From JADJNW01 sp964517175 (GTDB lineage: Bacteria > Bacteroidota > Bacteroidia > Chitinophagales > Saprospiraceae), in contig CAZFBU010000168.1 of NCBI GenBank assembly GCA_964517175.1, positions 1 through 8,704 on the forward strand: 8,704 bases of DNA. The letters are read 5' to 3'. The translations under genes were made by a program, and so were the position numbers. How positions within the stretch are numbered: position 1 is the first letter of the stretch; every line of letters starts with the position of its first letter. Shown in pieces: positions 1-6,539 of the stretch. The notes beneath the pieces are model-generated. The model ran no database searches, was not told the origin of the DNA, and was given only the letters and a program-made list of their open reading frames with translations.

Positions 1-71
1 TTGCTACCGTCATTACCTTACTCTTTGTGCCGGTGCTGTATAAATTATTATTCAGCGTTCAAACACCTTAG
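1..71 (+). CDS. C-terminal end of an RND-family efflux permease (partial)
   Basis: The reading frame enters from the left edge (first full codon at 3) and stops at TAG 69-71. Its 22 visible residues contain ATVITLLFVPVLYKLL, a hydrophobic stretch followed by a short polar tail. TLLFVPVLY near the C-terminus is typical of the last transmembrane helix of AcrB/MexB/CusA-like RND transporters, which are inner-membrane proton-driven pumps working with a periplasmic adaptor and an outer-membrane channel. The family call is inference from this short tail; subfamily and substrate cannot be judged. The gene converges with maf, 115 bases downstream. Confidence 0.6.
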   Translation, partial: ATVITLLFVPVLYKLLFSVQTP

Positions 72-132
72 ATTTGAGCCTTGCATCTTGGAATAAAATT
101 TTTCAGGCTTCGAATCTTTAGAATTTTCAAAA

Positions 133-183
133 CTCGCCCCTGCTGAATTACACGCAGGCGAGCAGTTATGTTTGCCTTTTTTT
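133..183 (+). terminator. Possible terminator after the efflux gene
   Basis: CTCGCC and TGC (133-143, with a CC bulge) pair with GCAGGCGAG (154-162) around a ten-base loop. Seven Ts follow at 177-183, but 14 bases separate the stem from the T run, which is longer than in a textbook intrinsic terminator. It lies between convergent genes, so a terminator is expected here. The assignment is tentative. Confidence 0.35.
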
Positions 184-185
184 AT

Positions 186-752
186 TTAAAACCGCTGCAA
201 TTCCTCATACACCCGCTGCACGGGCAGCCCCATGATATTGGCGTAAGTGCCCTCTATTTTAGAAATCTTACACAATCCAATCCATTCCTGAATGGCGTAT
301 GCGCCGGCTTTGTCAAAAGGCTGATAGTTATCGATGTAATAGTCGATCTCTGCGTCGCTCAGTTGGTCGAAATAAACTTTGGCTTCGTCGGAAAAAACGA
401 CTTCCCGCTCTTTCGCCAACAGACAAACGCCGGTGATCACGCGGTGCATATTGCCCGAAAGGGCGCGAAGAATGCGCACGGCATCTGCTCGGTTCACAGG
501 TTTTCCATAAATTTCATTATTTAGAATGACGACGCTATCGGCGGTGAGAACGATCTCGTCGTGTTGGATGAAAGACCTGGCAGCCAATGCTTTCTGATGC
601 GCCAGGTAGCCGGCTACTTCGTCAACGGGTAAATCGGCGGGGTAGTCCTCTTCGTCGATATCGACTGGTTTTACAGTAAATTCAAAACCAGCCTGTTTGA
701 GCAAAAAGCTGCGGCGGGGCGATTGGGAGGCCAGAATGATGGATCGATTCAT
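186..752 (-). CDS. maf: Maf-family nucleotide pyrophosphatase
   Basis: This is a Maf/YhdE-type nucleoside triphosphate pyrophosphatase of 188 residues, the usual family length (about 190). Enzymes of this family hydrolyse non-canonical or modified nucleotides (dTTP/UTP-type substrates in the YhdE branch) to the monophosphate and pyrophosphate in the cytoplasm; Maf was first described as a septum-formation inhibitor. Visible motifs in order: ASQSPRR (residues 8-14, phosphate binding), LTADSVV (69-75, with D72 as likely catalytic Asp), GKP (83-85), FDKAGAYAIQ (146-155) and GTYANIMGLP (168-177). The frame stays open to an ATG at 863, but that would add 37 residues that match nothing in the family and overlap the upstream gene. 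MNRSIILASQ at 752 puts the SPRR loop at the normal distance; an ATG at 764 is the alternative. The cyclotransferase-like gene upstream is on the same strand, 76 bases away, so the two may be co-transcribed. Confidence 0.93.
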   Translation of the reverse strand: MNRSIILASQSPRRSFLLKQAGFEFTVKPVDIDEEDYPADLPVDEVAGYLAHQKALAARSFIQHDEIVLTADSVVILNNEIYGKPVNRADAVRILRALSGNMHRVITGVCLLAKEREVVFSDEAKVYFDQLSDAEIDYYIDNYQPFDKAGAYAIQEWIGLCKISKIEGTYANIMGLPVQRVYEELQRF

Positions 753-828
753 GCGAAATGCCATGTTGGAAAAATTGATCGGGGTGATGAAATAAAATTT
801 GGCGCAAAGATAGGCGTTGGTCGGTAAA

Positions 829-1260
829 TTACACAGATCGAATAAAATTTTGATAGTCGGCATTGCCTTTCAGGTACGTCAGATAATCGCCGCCCGGAAT
901 TTCGCGCAAGCTCTCCGTTGGCAAATTGTACAGATACACCCAGCATTCCCGCTGCGTTTCTCCGAGTTGAACCAGCACCAACTCCCGGCGGTATTCGCCC
1001 GCTGTTGGCTGCTGCGGGTCTATATCTTCGTATCGGTCGAGTGTGGGGAATACAGCGGCTGCGTCTTTGATTTGGAAGACGTGCCCGATGACCAAAGCGT
1101 CGGATTGCGCATCAAAAATAGCGCCGGGGTAGCGCCCCAGGTCGTACAAACGCCCGGGCATGGTTGCGGTGCCGAGAAAAACGCTGTGCGCTTTGAGCAA
1201 TCGCGACATAGCCGAGTCTATGTCGTTCATTAGTGAACCATAAACGAATAAATATTCCAG
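829..1260 (-). CDS. Gamma-glutamylcyclotransferase-like (AIG2/GGCT fold) protein, probable non-AUG start
   Basis: The protein belongs to the gamma-glutamylcyclotransferase-like family, whose characterised members release 5-oxoproline from gamma-glutamyl amino acids, peptides or amines. Visible family features are FLGTATMPGRLYDLGRYPG early in the protein, LDRYEDID with the expected catalytic Glu, EYRRELV, and CWVYLYN near the end. The first in-frame ATG is at 1230 and gives 133 residues, but it omits the family's N-terminal YGSL/YGTL ligand-binding loop. That loop is encoded directly upstream in the same frame: codons before the ATG read LEYLFVYGSL. The frame is open only back to a TAA at about 1285 and contains no ATG, GTG or TTG, so CTG at 1258-1260 is the best start candidate (143 residues). 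A sequencing error that removed a normal start is the alternative. The exact substrate is unknown. It lies upstream of maf on the same strand. Confidence 0.82.
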   Translation of the reverse strand: MEYLFVYGSLMNDIDSAMSRLLKAHSVFLGTATMPGRLYDLGRYPGAIFDAQSDALVIGHVFQIKDAAAVFPTLDRYEDIDPQQPTAGEYRRELVLVQLGETQRECWVYLYNLPTESLREIPGGDYLTYLKGNADYQNFIRSV

Positions 1261-1354
1261 ATTTGAACTGTTTTTTAGGTTTTAAAGCATAAAAATTTTG
1301 TTTCGGGAACTTATTGCAACATACGAGATGTTTATCCGTCTGTTAAATGAAGAT

Positions 1355-1362
1355 TAATTTTG
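1355..1362 (+). promoter_or_regulatory. Possible Bacteroidota -7 element upstream of ykuK-like gene
   Basis: TAATTTTG matches the Bacteroidota -7 consensus TAnnTTTG and lies 72 bases before the ATG at 1435. No TTG or TTTG sits at the expected 17-23 base distance upstream, and the region is very A+T rich, so a chance match is possible. Confidence 0.3.
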
Positions 1363-1434
1363 ATTTAACTTTTCGGAAAAATTAGAAATTCTGAACCTTT
1401 TTTTTGAATTTTAGCGAAACAATTTATTTACATC

Positions 1435-1905
1435 ATGGCTTGGAGACGACTCAATGGCATGAAAATCGAGCTTCCAATCAAAAAAGCAGTGGAGGAGGCC
1501 ATCATCCGCGAAAAGGGACTCGGGCATAAGCTTAAGATCTGTATCGGCTCTGATTCTCAGGTGCGCGGTGGCGTGATAGAATACGCTACCGTTATCGTTT
1601 TCCTTCGGGAGAAAAAAGGCGGATTTATGTTCATCCAGAACACGCGCGTGCAGGCGAAGGTCAGCTTGCGCGAACGCATGATTACCGAGGTGGCAAAATC
1701 GGTCGAAATTGCCTACGCGCTTTGTGATTTGCTCGATAAGCACGACGTGGCCCTGGAAGTACATGCGGACATCAACACCGATCCACATTTCCAGTCGAAT
1801 ACCGCGCTCAAGGAAGCGATGGGCTATATTCTGGGTATGGGCTTTGTGTTCAAGGCAAAACCAGATGCTTTTGCCAGTTCATCCTGCGCGGACAAGGTTG
1901 TGTAA
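1435..1905 (+). CDS. RNase H-like YkuK family protein (DUF458)
   Basis: The 156-residue protein matches the YkuK/DUF458 family, predicted to have an RNase H fold. Members are conserved in Bacilli and Bacteroidota; their cellular role has not been established as far as I know. The sequence shows the acidic residues expected of the fold: IGSDSQ (D40 on the first strand), E85 in RMITEVAK on the central helix, VHADIN (D112) and KPDAFASS (D144), plus D153 close to the end. EYATVIVFLRE (49-59) is the second strand, also typical. The length agrees with the family. The ATG at 1435 is the only sensible start, because IELPIKKAVEEA follows immediately as the expected N-terminal helix. It is flanked by divergent and convergent genes and so is probably monocistronic. 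The nuclease function is inferred from fold and residues. Confidence 0.88.
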   Translation: MAWRRLNGMKIELPIKKAVEEAIIREKGLGHKLKICIGSDSQVRGGVIEYATVIVFLREKKGGFMFIQNTRVQAKVSLRERMITEVAKSVEIAYALCDLLDKHDVALEVHADINTDPHFQSNTALKEAMGYILGMGFVFKAKPDAFASSSCADKVV

Positions 1906-1947
1906 CAACGGCAGGGGAGTAGCTGCTGTATTCGTCCTGCAAACTGC

Positions 1948-1973
1948 GAATTGCAAGCAACAAACCGCAATTC
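1948..1973. other. Short inverted repeat between convergent genes
   Basis: GAATTGC (1948-1954) and GCAATTC (1967-1973) form a perfect 7-bp inverted repeat with a 12-base loop in the 72-base space between the convergent ykuK-like and rarA genes. It could act as a weak bidirectional transcription end, but it has no T run and the stem is A+T rich. Confidence 0.25.
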
Positions 1974-1977
1974 AAAC

Positions 1978-3252
1978 TCAATAGTTGTATTTGCCTTCCC
2001 ACTGATGCTTCAGTCGCTGGCGCATCTTTTCTTCCGCCGGGTTTTCCTGAGGGTCGAATAATTTCGTACCGGCCAGTTCCTGGGGTAAAAACTCCTGTGG
2101 TACAAAGTTGCCTGGATAATCGTGGGCGTACTTGTAATCCTCCCCGTAGTTCAGGTCCTTCATCAATTTGGTTGGTGCGTTGCGCAGGTGGAGTGGAACC
2201 GGTTGATTACCCGTTTGACGAACCAGTGCCTGAGCTTTGTTGATAGCCAGGTAAGCGGCGTTGCTCTTGGGCGAAGTTGCCAGATAAATCGCTGCCTCTG
2301 AGAGGATGATGCGCGCTTCCGGCAGCCCCACGGCCTGCACCGCCTGAAAAGCGGTAGTTGCCATGAGCAAGGCATTGGGATTTGCCAGACCAACATCCTC
2401 TGCAGCCGAGATCATCAGGCGGCGGGCGATGAATTTTACATCCTCTCCGCCTTCAATCATGCGAGCCAGCCAGTAAACGGCGGCGTTGGGATCGCTGCCG
2501 CGGATAGATTTGATAAACGCCGATGCCACATCGTAGTGCTGCTCGCCTCCCTTGTCGTACAGCGCAATGTTTTGCTGTACTTTTGAAATGACCAACGCAT
2601 CGGTAACTTCCAGTTTTTCATCCGCAGCCATATCGCCAACGATCAACTCCAGTATGTTGTATAATTTTCGGGCATCGCCACCGGAGTAGCGCAGCAGGGC
2701 ATCGTATGATTGGATTTCAATGTCTTTTTCCCGCAGGTATTCGTCTCTTGCCAGCGCCAAATCAACCAAACCGACCAGGTCTTTGCGTTCCAGATGCTCC
2801 AATACATAAACCTGGCAACGCGACAGCAGGGCAGGCACTACCTCGAAGGAAGGGTTTTCCGTCGTGGCACCGATGAGCGTGATGATGCCCTCTTCCACCG
2901 CGCCGAGCAGCGAATCCTGCTGCGCTTTGTTGAAACGGTGAATTTCATCAATGAATAAAATCGGGTTCGGGGCAGTGAAAAAACGCTGGCTACGTGCCTT
3001 TTCAATGGTTTCGCGCACATCCTTCACGCCCGAGTGTACCGCGCTGAGGGTATAGAACGGTCGCTGCAACTGGTTGGCAATGATTCGTGCCAGCGTGGTT
3101 TTGCCAACGCCCGGCGGTCCCCAGAGGATGAGAGAGGGTAAATTGCCCGATGCAACAGACCGGCGAATGACGCCCGCTTCGCCGGTCAGGTGTTTTTGTC
3201 CGGCAAATGTTTCAAAATCAACAGGTCGCATTCTTTCGGCTAATGGTTTCAT
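1978..3252 (-). CDS. rarA: Replication-associated recombination protein A (RarA/MgsA, AAA+ ATPase)
   Basis: This is the cytoplasmic AAA+ ATPase RarA (MgsA; WRNIP1/Mgs1 in eukaryotes), related to clamp-loader subunits and acting at stalled replication forks. It has 424 residues, a normal family length. Domains in order: N-terminal PLAERMRPVDFETFAGQ, Walker A GPPGVGKT (45-52), Walker B ILFIDEIHRF (98-107), sensor 1 IGATTENPSFEV (127-138), the arginine-finger region LLSRCQVY (142-149), sensor 2 GGDARKLYN (191-199), then the helical oligomerisation and MgsA C-terminal region with YDKGGEQHYD, KSIRGSDPNAAVYWLARM and RNAPTKLMKDLNYG. All nucleotide-binding residues are present. The ATG at 3252 places KPLAERMRP at the usual start. 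It is transcribed away from the 295-residue protein and towards the YkuK-like gene, so it is probably monocistronic. Confidence 0.97.
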   Translation of the reverse strand: MKPLAERMRPVDFETFAGQKHLTGEAGVIRRSVASGNLPSLILWGPPGVGKTTLARIIANQLQRPFYTLSAVHSGVKDVRETIEKARSQRFFTAPNPILFIDEIHRFNKAQQDSLLGAVEEGIITLIGATTENPSFEVVPALLSRCQVYVLEHLERKDLVGLVDLALARDEYLREKDIEIQSYDALLRYSGGDARKLYNILELIVGDMAADEKLEVTDALVISKVQQNIALYDKGGEQHYDVASAFIKSIRGSDPNAAVYWLARMIEGGEDVKFIARRLMISAAEDVGLANPNALLMATTAFQAVQAVGLPEARIILSEAAIYLATSPKSNAAYLAINKAQALVRQTGNQPVPLHLRNAPTKLMKDLNYGEDYKYAHDYPGNFVPQEFLPQELAGTKLFDPQENPAEEKMRQRLKHQWEGKYNY

Positions 3253-3397
3253 AAATTCAGGTTATTGGTTGTTGTCACCGGAATGGCTTCAAATAAGTCC
3301 GTTTTTAATACCAATGATTTTTGTATCAATGCAAAAAAAATATGTCTTTCAGCCGCGATAAATTACGATTACCTCGCCAATTTTTGCATGTTCTTCT

Positions 3398-3405
3398 TAT
3401 CTTTG
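3398..3405 (+). promoter_or_regulatory. Possible Bacteroidota -7 element upstream of the 295-residue protein gene
   Basis: TATCTTTG is an exact TAnnTTTG match inside the 258-base divergent region between rarA and the gene starting at 3511. A TTTTTG tract lies upstream (3381-3386), but only 11 bases away, too close for the usual -33 element. A start site near 3412 would leave a leader of about 100 bases. I saw no match facing rarA. Confidence 0.35.
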
Positions 3406-3510
3406 TTAAAACATACTACTGATACAACACTACCCAAATACTTTTTGCCAATCTGTTTTACAGCATTTGAGAGGAAGTCTGAACTTTTTTTATGAGAAAA
3501 CTTAATTGTT

Positions 3511-4398
3511 ATGACGACAAGATCGGATTCCGTAGCACGAGCCTCGCGTCATCGTGTCTCCTCTGTGCTAACAAACTTTCTCGCCGGGAAAGCCGCAAAA
3601 AAATTAATCAAAACGATTGACGCCAATCGATCGACTACGGTTGTGAGTCCACATGGTATTCGGTTTATTTTTCCGCCGCAATGCTTTTCGGATTTGTCCG
3701 GAGCGCCAGTCAGCGGCGAAGTCCAGTTGCATTTGTGCGAAGTTTTTGGCAAGAGTCAGATGATACTCACCAACCTGGGCACTACCTCGGAAAATCGCTT
3801 GCTGGAATCAGCCGGACAGTTTTATCTGCAAGCAACGCAAGATGGCAAACCGCTGAAACTAATACAGCCGGTTTCAGTGGAAATGCCCGTTGTGCTTTCC
3901 CTTTCCAATAAAATTGCGGTTAAGCTGTTTTCCGGCAGTTTTTCGACCATGCTCGCATTCAATGACGATCATGTATTCGACTGGCGGTTGGCAGATGACC
4001 GGTCGTTGCCCATTCGCAAGGTGGCGGAGAAGAAATACTATCATTTTGAAATAAGTGAATTCAACTGGTACGGCTGCCATTATTTTTATCCGAAAAAAAC
4101 GACCCGGACGATGGTTGGCGCCCGGGCAGTCAGCGTTATTGAATCTTTTGACGATCAGGTCGCTTTTCTGGTGTTTGACGATATTCCGTCGGTGGTGCGC
4201 ATGTACGACAACGGCAATGGATTCACAGCGCTCAACATTCCGGTCAATCTGGCAGCCAAAGTCATTTTGCTGGCGTTGAAAGAGGAGCAGTTGTACTTCG
4301 GTTCGCGTCCGATTGAAAATACGTATAGCCAGAAAACGTACGTAGAACTTGAGCCGGTTAGCGAGGAGCGACTGCTGGAAAAACTTCGACAGTTGTGA
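3511..4398 (+). CDS. Uncharacterised Bacteroidota beta-sandwich protein (ZU5-like N-terminal half)
   Basis: I recognise the pattern but not a function. Residues 38-125 (DANRSTTVV, HGIRFIFPPQCF, GAPVSGEVQLHL, LTNLGTTSENRLLESAGQFYLQA, DGKPLKL) follow a repeat-like layout, here called ZU5-like, that I know from many Bacteroidota hypothetical proteins: a Gly-rich strand, PxxxF, G.PV.G.V.I, then LLES.G..Y..A..GK.L.L. The C-terminal third (VAFLVFDDIPSVVRMY, FTALNIPVNLAAKVILLALK) also resembles the tail common in these proteins and ends in a short helix, EERLLEKLRQL. Most relatives I recall carry an export or lipoprotein signal. This one has a basic, Ser/Arg-rich N-terminus with no hydrophobic core and no lipobox. 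The frame is closed by TGA at 3493-3495 and has no earlier ATG, so a hidden signal is unlikely. It appears to be a single gene facing away from rarA; the left contig ends 137 bases after it. Confidence 0.75.
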   Translation: MTTRSDSVARASRHRVSSVLTNFLAGKAAKKLIKTIDANRSTTVVSPHGIRFIFPPQCFSDLSGAPVSGEVQLHLCEVFGKSQMILTNLGTTSENRLLESAGQFYLQATQDGKPLKLIQPVSVEMPVVLSLSNKIAVKLFSGSFSTMLAFNDDHVFDWRLADDRSLPIRKVAEKKYYHFEISEFNWYGCHYFYPKKTTRTMVGARAVSVIESFDDQVAFLVFDDIPSVVRMYDNGNGFTALNIPVNLAAKVILLALKEEQLYFGSRPIENTYSQKTYVELEPVSEERLLEKLRQL

Positions 4399-4408
4399 AT
4401 TCATCTGA

Positions 4409-4522
4409 AATGTCTCCGGAACAGTACGTCGCGATGTTGCAAATCCTGAAGCCTTGCGCGCTTTCATTACCGCTACGGACCTCCCAGAGCTTACCGTTCG
4501 GGAGGGTATGAAACACCTGTAA
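4409..4522 (+). other. Orphan short reading frame with coding-like composition beside the gap
   Basis: Between the stop at 4398 and the assembly gap, one frame runs from a TGA at 4406 to a TAA at 4520-4522. It reads sensibly (RRDVANPEALRAFITATD, then LPELTVREGMKHL) but has no start codon before the Met four codons from the end. It looks like the C-terminus of a protein rather than noise, and could be a gene remnant, or sequence misplaced at a contig end. I cannot name a family. A different frame has an ATG at 4410 and encodes 33 residues of less protein-like sequence. Confidence 0.25.
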
Positions 4523-4535
4523 TCTCCGAAATCGG

Positions 4536-4635
4536 NNNNNNNNNNNNNNNNNNNNNNNNNNNNNNNNNNNNNNNNNNNNNNNNNNNNNNNNNNNNNNNNN
4601 NNNNNNNNNNNNNNNNNNNNNNNNNNNNNNNNNNN
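4536..4635. other. Assembly gap of exactly 100 Ns
   Basis: One hundred consecutive Ns, the conventional filler for a scaffold join of unknown size. It removes the start of the ornithine aminotransferase gene and whatever promoter precedes it. The true distance, and even the adjacency of the two sides, is not established by this sequence. Confidence 0.98.
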
Positions 4636-5799
4636 TTGCCAGTGGTGCTGGCCCGGGGCGAGGGCGTACACGTCTGGGATGTAGAAGGCAAGCGATATTA
4701 TGATTTTTTATCCGCGTATTCAGCGGTCAATCAGGGGCATTGCCATCCGCGCATCGTCGATGCGATGATCCGGCAGGCAAAAAAACTGACGCTCACCTCC
4801 CGCGCCTTTTACAATGATGTGCTGGGGCGCTACGAAAAATACATCACCGAATATTTTGGCTACGATAAGGTATTACCAATGAACACCGGCGTGGAGGGTG
4901 GCGAAACTGCCATCAAACTGACGCGCAAATGGGCTTACAACGTGAAGGACGTACCGGCAAACGAAGCCAAAATTGTTTTTGTGACCGGCAACTTCTGGGG
5001 GCGCACGCTGGCGGCTATTTCCTCTTCTACCGATCCTTCGAGTACGCGCGGCTTTGGTCCTTACATGCCAGGTTATATGATTGTGCCGTATAACGATCTG
5101 GATGCATTGGAAAGAGCATTTCAGGATCCGACGGTGGCGGGCTTTATGGTGGAACCCATTCAGGGAGAAGCTGGCGTGGTTGTACCGGACGAAGATTATT
5201 TACCCAAAGCCTATGAACTTTGCCGCAAACATAACGTCTTATTCATTGCAGATGAAATACAAACGGGCATCGCCAGAACCGGGAAACTGCTCTGCTGCGA
5301 TTATCACGGCTTCAAGCCGGATATTCTGATTCTGGGCAAAGCGCTGTCGGGTGGATTGTACCCGGTATCTGCCATTCTTGCACGGAATGAGATCATGCGG
5401 ACGATCCAACCGGGCGAGCACGGCTCTACGTACGGCGGCAACCCGCTCGGCTGTGCTGTGGCAATGGAAGCGATGGAGGTTGTACGCGATGAAAACCTGG
5501 CAGAAAATTCATTCATGCTGGGCAATATCTTCCGCGAGCGCATGCAGCAAAACCTGGTGGATAAAACCGATATTGTTATGCTGGTTCGCGGCAAGGGCTT
5601 ACTCAATGCCATCGTAGTGAATGATGCACCGGATGGCGACTTGGCGAAGCAAATGTGCTTGAAAATGGCAGACAACGGATTGTTGGCAAAACCAACGCAC
5701 GGCAATATCATTCGCTTCGCGCCACCGCTGGTGATGACCGAAGAGCAATTGCACGAGTGCTGTGACATTATTGAAGAAACGGTGCTTTCGTTCGGATGA
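4636..5799 (+). CDS. rocD: Ornithine aminotransferase, N-terminus lost in the gap
   Basis: Ornithine-oxo-acid aminotransferase, a fold-type I, class III PLP enzyme, converts L-ornithine and 2-oxoglutarate to glutamate-5-semialdehyde and glutamate, linking arginine/ornithine catabolism to proline and glutamate. Counting the first visible codon (4636) as 1: SAYSAVNQGHCHP (26-38), MNTGVEGGETA (82-92), NFWGRT (119-124) with R123, EPIQGEAG (173-180) with E178, IADEIQTG (204-211) with D206 for the pyridine nitrogen, GKALSGG (234-240) with K235 forming the Schiff base, and HGSTYGGNPLGC (252-263). These align with human OAT at a constant offset of 57 (Y85, R180, E235, K292), so the sequence starts at the equivalent of L58. 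The substrate-binding Tyr55 would sit just inside the gap, and about 25 residues are missing. The TTG at 4636 is an internal Leu codon, not the start. The next gene begins 145 bases downstream on the same strand. Confidence 0.96.
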   Translation: MPVVLARGEGVHVWDVEGKRYYDFLSAYSAVNQGHCHPRIVDAMIRQAKKLTLTSRAFYNDVLGRYEKYITEYFGYDKVLPMNTGVEGGETAIKLTRKWAYNVKDVPANEAKIVFVTGNFWGRTLAAISSSTDPSSTRGFGPYMPGYMIVPYNDLDALERAFQDPTVAGFMVEPIQGEAGVVVPDEDYLPKAYELCRKHNVLFIADEIQTGIARTGKLLCCDYHGFKPDILILGKALSGGLYPVSAILARNEIMRTIQPGEHGSTYGGNPLGCAVAMEAMEVVRDENLAENSFMLGNIFRERMQQNLVDKTDIVMLVRGKGLLNAIVVNDAPDGDLAKQMCLKMADNGLLAKPTHGNIIRFAPPLVMTEEQLHECCDIIEETVLSFG

Positions 5800-5871
5800 T
5801 CCTGGCTTGGATGTGCGCTTTTTGCCTGTGAGCCATTACGTTGATAAACCGTTATCCTGAAGCGTTATTCC

Positions 5872-5917
5872 CTGGCGGAGATTTACGAAATCTTTGAGAT
5901 TTCGCAAATCCCGCCAG
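5872..5917. repeat. Long imperfect palindrome, REP-like
   Basis: CTGGCGG-A-GATTT-A-CGAAATC (5872-5892) pairs with GATTTCG-C-AAATC-CCGCCAG (5898-5917) around the loop TTTGA. This gives 19 base pairs with one bulged A (5879) and one A-C mismatch. It is also built of two self-complementary units, GATTTnnnAAATC at 5880-5892 and 5898-5910. There is no T run, so a simple intrinsic terminator is unlikely. It lies 73 bases after the ornithine aminotransferase stop and 27 before the exonuclease start, where a dispersed palindromic element or an mRNA processing/stabilising hairpin would fit. Confidence 0.75.
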
Positions 5918-5944
5918 TTACAGCGCAACACCGAAAAATTGACC

Positions 5945-6487
5945 ATGAACTTTATCATTTTTGACCTGGAGGCAACCTGTTGGCAGGGGCGACCGCCCTC
6001 CATGATACAGGAAATCATAGAAATCGGCGCTATTCGTATCAATGGCTACGGCGAAGTGGAAGGCTCGTTCAATAAATTTATTCGTCCGAAACTCAATCCG
6101 CGGCTCTCGGTCTTTTGTCAGGAGCTGACCACCATACAGCAGGAAGAAATAGATCGGGCCAGGTATTTCCCGGAAGTTATCGAAGCATTTCAGGACTGGG
6201 CGGAGATATTTGAAGAAGATTATCTGCTCTGCTCCTGGGGTGGTTTTGATCAGCGCATGCTCATTCAAGATTGCGAACTGCACCACATGGAGCACGACTG
6301 GGTAGAACCGCACATCAACCTGAAAAAGCAATACCGGGAGATCAAACGCCTGGGCAAGCCGCGCGGGCTGAAAAAATCGGTGGAAATAGAGGGGTTTGAT
6401 TTCACCGGCACGCACCATCGTGGCATTGACGATGCAGAGAACCTGGCGCGCATTTTTATCAAATATCTCGATGAGTGGCGATATTGA
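5945..6487 (+). CDS. DEDDh-family 3'-5' exonuclease (KapD/ERI-1-like)
   Basis: A single-domain DEDDh exonuclease of 180 residues. The catalytic set is complete: FDLEAT (D7 and E9, motif Exo I), SWGGFDQRML (D102, Exo II) and HRGIDDAENLARI (H158 and D163, Exo III, H-x4-D). IQEIIEIGAI (21-30) and FNKFIRPKLNPRLSVFC (42-58) are typical of the subgroup that includes bacterial KapD and eukaryotic ERI-1/3'hExo. These enzymes remove nucleotides from 3' ends of RNA or DNA; the substrate here is unknown. The frame stays open to an ATG at 5894, but that start lies inside the palindrome and adds 17 unrelated residues. MNFIIFDLEAT at 5945 gives the standard start, with the first catalytic Asp at residue 7. 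It follows the ornithine aminotransferase gene on the same strand at 145 bases, so co-transcription is possible but not shown. Confidence 0.93.
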   Translation: MNFIIFDLEATCWQGRPPSMIQEIIEIGAIRINGYGEVEGSFNKFIRPKLNPRLSVFCQELTTIQQEEIDRARYFPEVIEAFQDWAEIFEEDYLLCSWGGFDQRMLIQDCELHHMEHDWVEPHINLKKQYREIKRLGKPRGLKKSVEIEGFDFTGTHHRGIDDAENLARIFIKYLDEWRY

Positions 6488-6539
6488 AGTTCTGGCTGGT
6501 TCACGTTTTTCGCTTCAAAGCCAATATCGAAACATTTGG

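Noticed and set aside
3265..3495. 76-codon plus-strand frame upstream of the 295-residue protein, in the same frame, ended by TGA.
   Set aside because: It runs through A+T-rich divergent intergenic DNA with the likely promoter, shows no family motif, and its end does not look like the N-terminus of the next protein.
3492..3620. ATG-started 42-codon frame (MRKLNCYDD...) overlapping the start of the 295-residue protein in another frame; considered as a frameshifted signal peptide.
   Set aside because: It has no continuous hydrophobic core and the main frame is normal from ATG 3511, so it is most likely a shadow.
4480..4505. CCTCCC / GGGAGG 6-bp stem near the left contig end, considered as a terminator.
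   Set aside because: The 14-base loop is large and no T run follows; the stem also lies inside the orphan frame.
3874..4671. Long minus-strand frame crossing the N run.
   Set aside because: It is open only because Ns encode no stops; it is antisense to the 295-residue gene and to ornithine aminotransferase.
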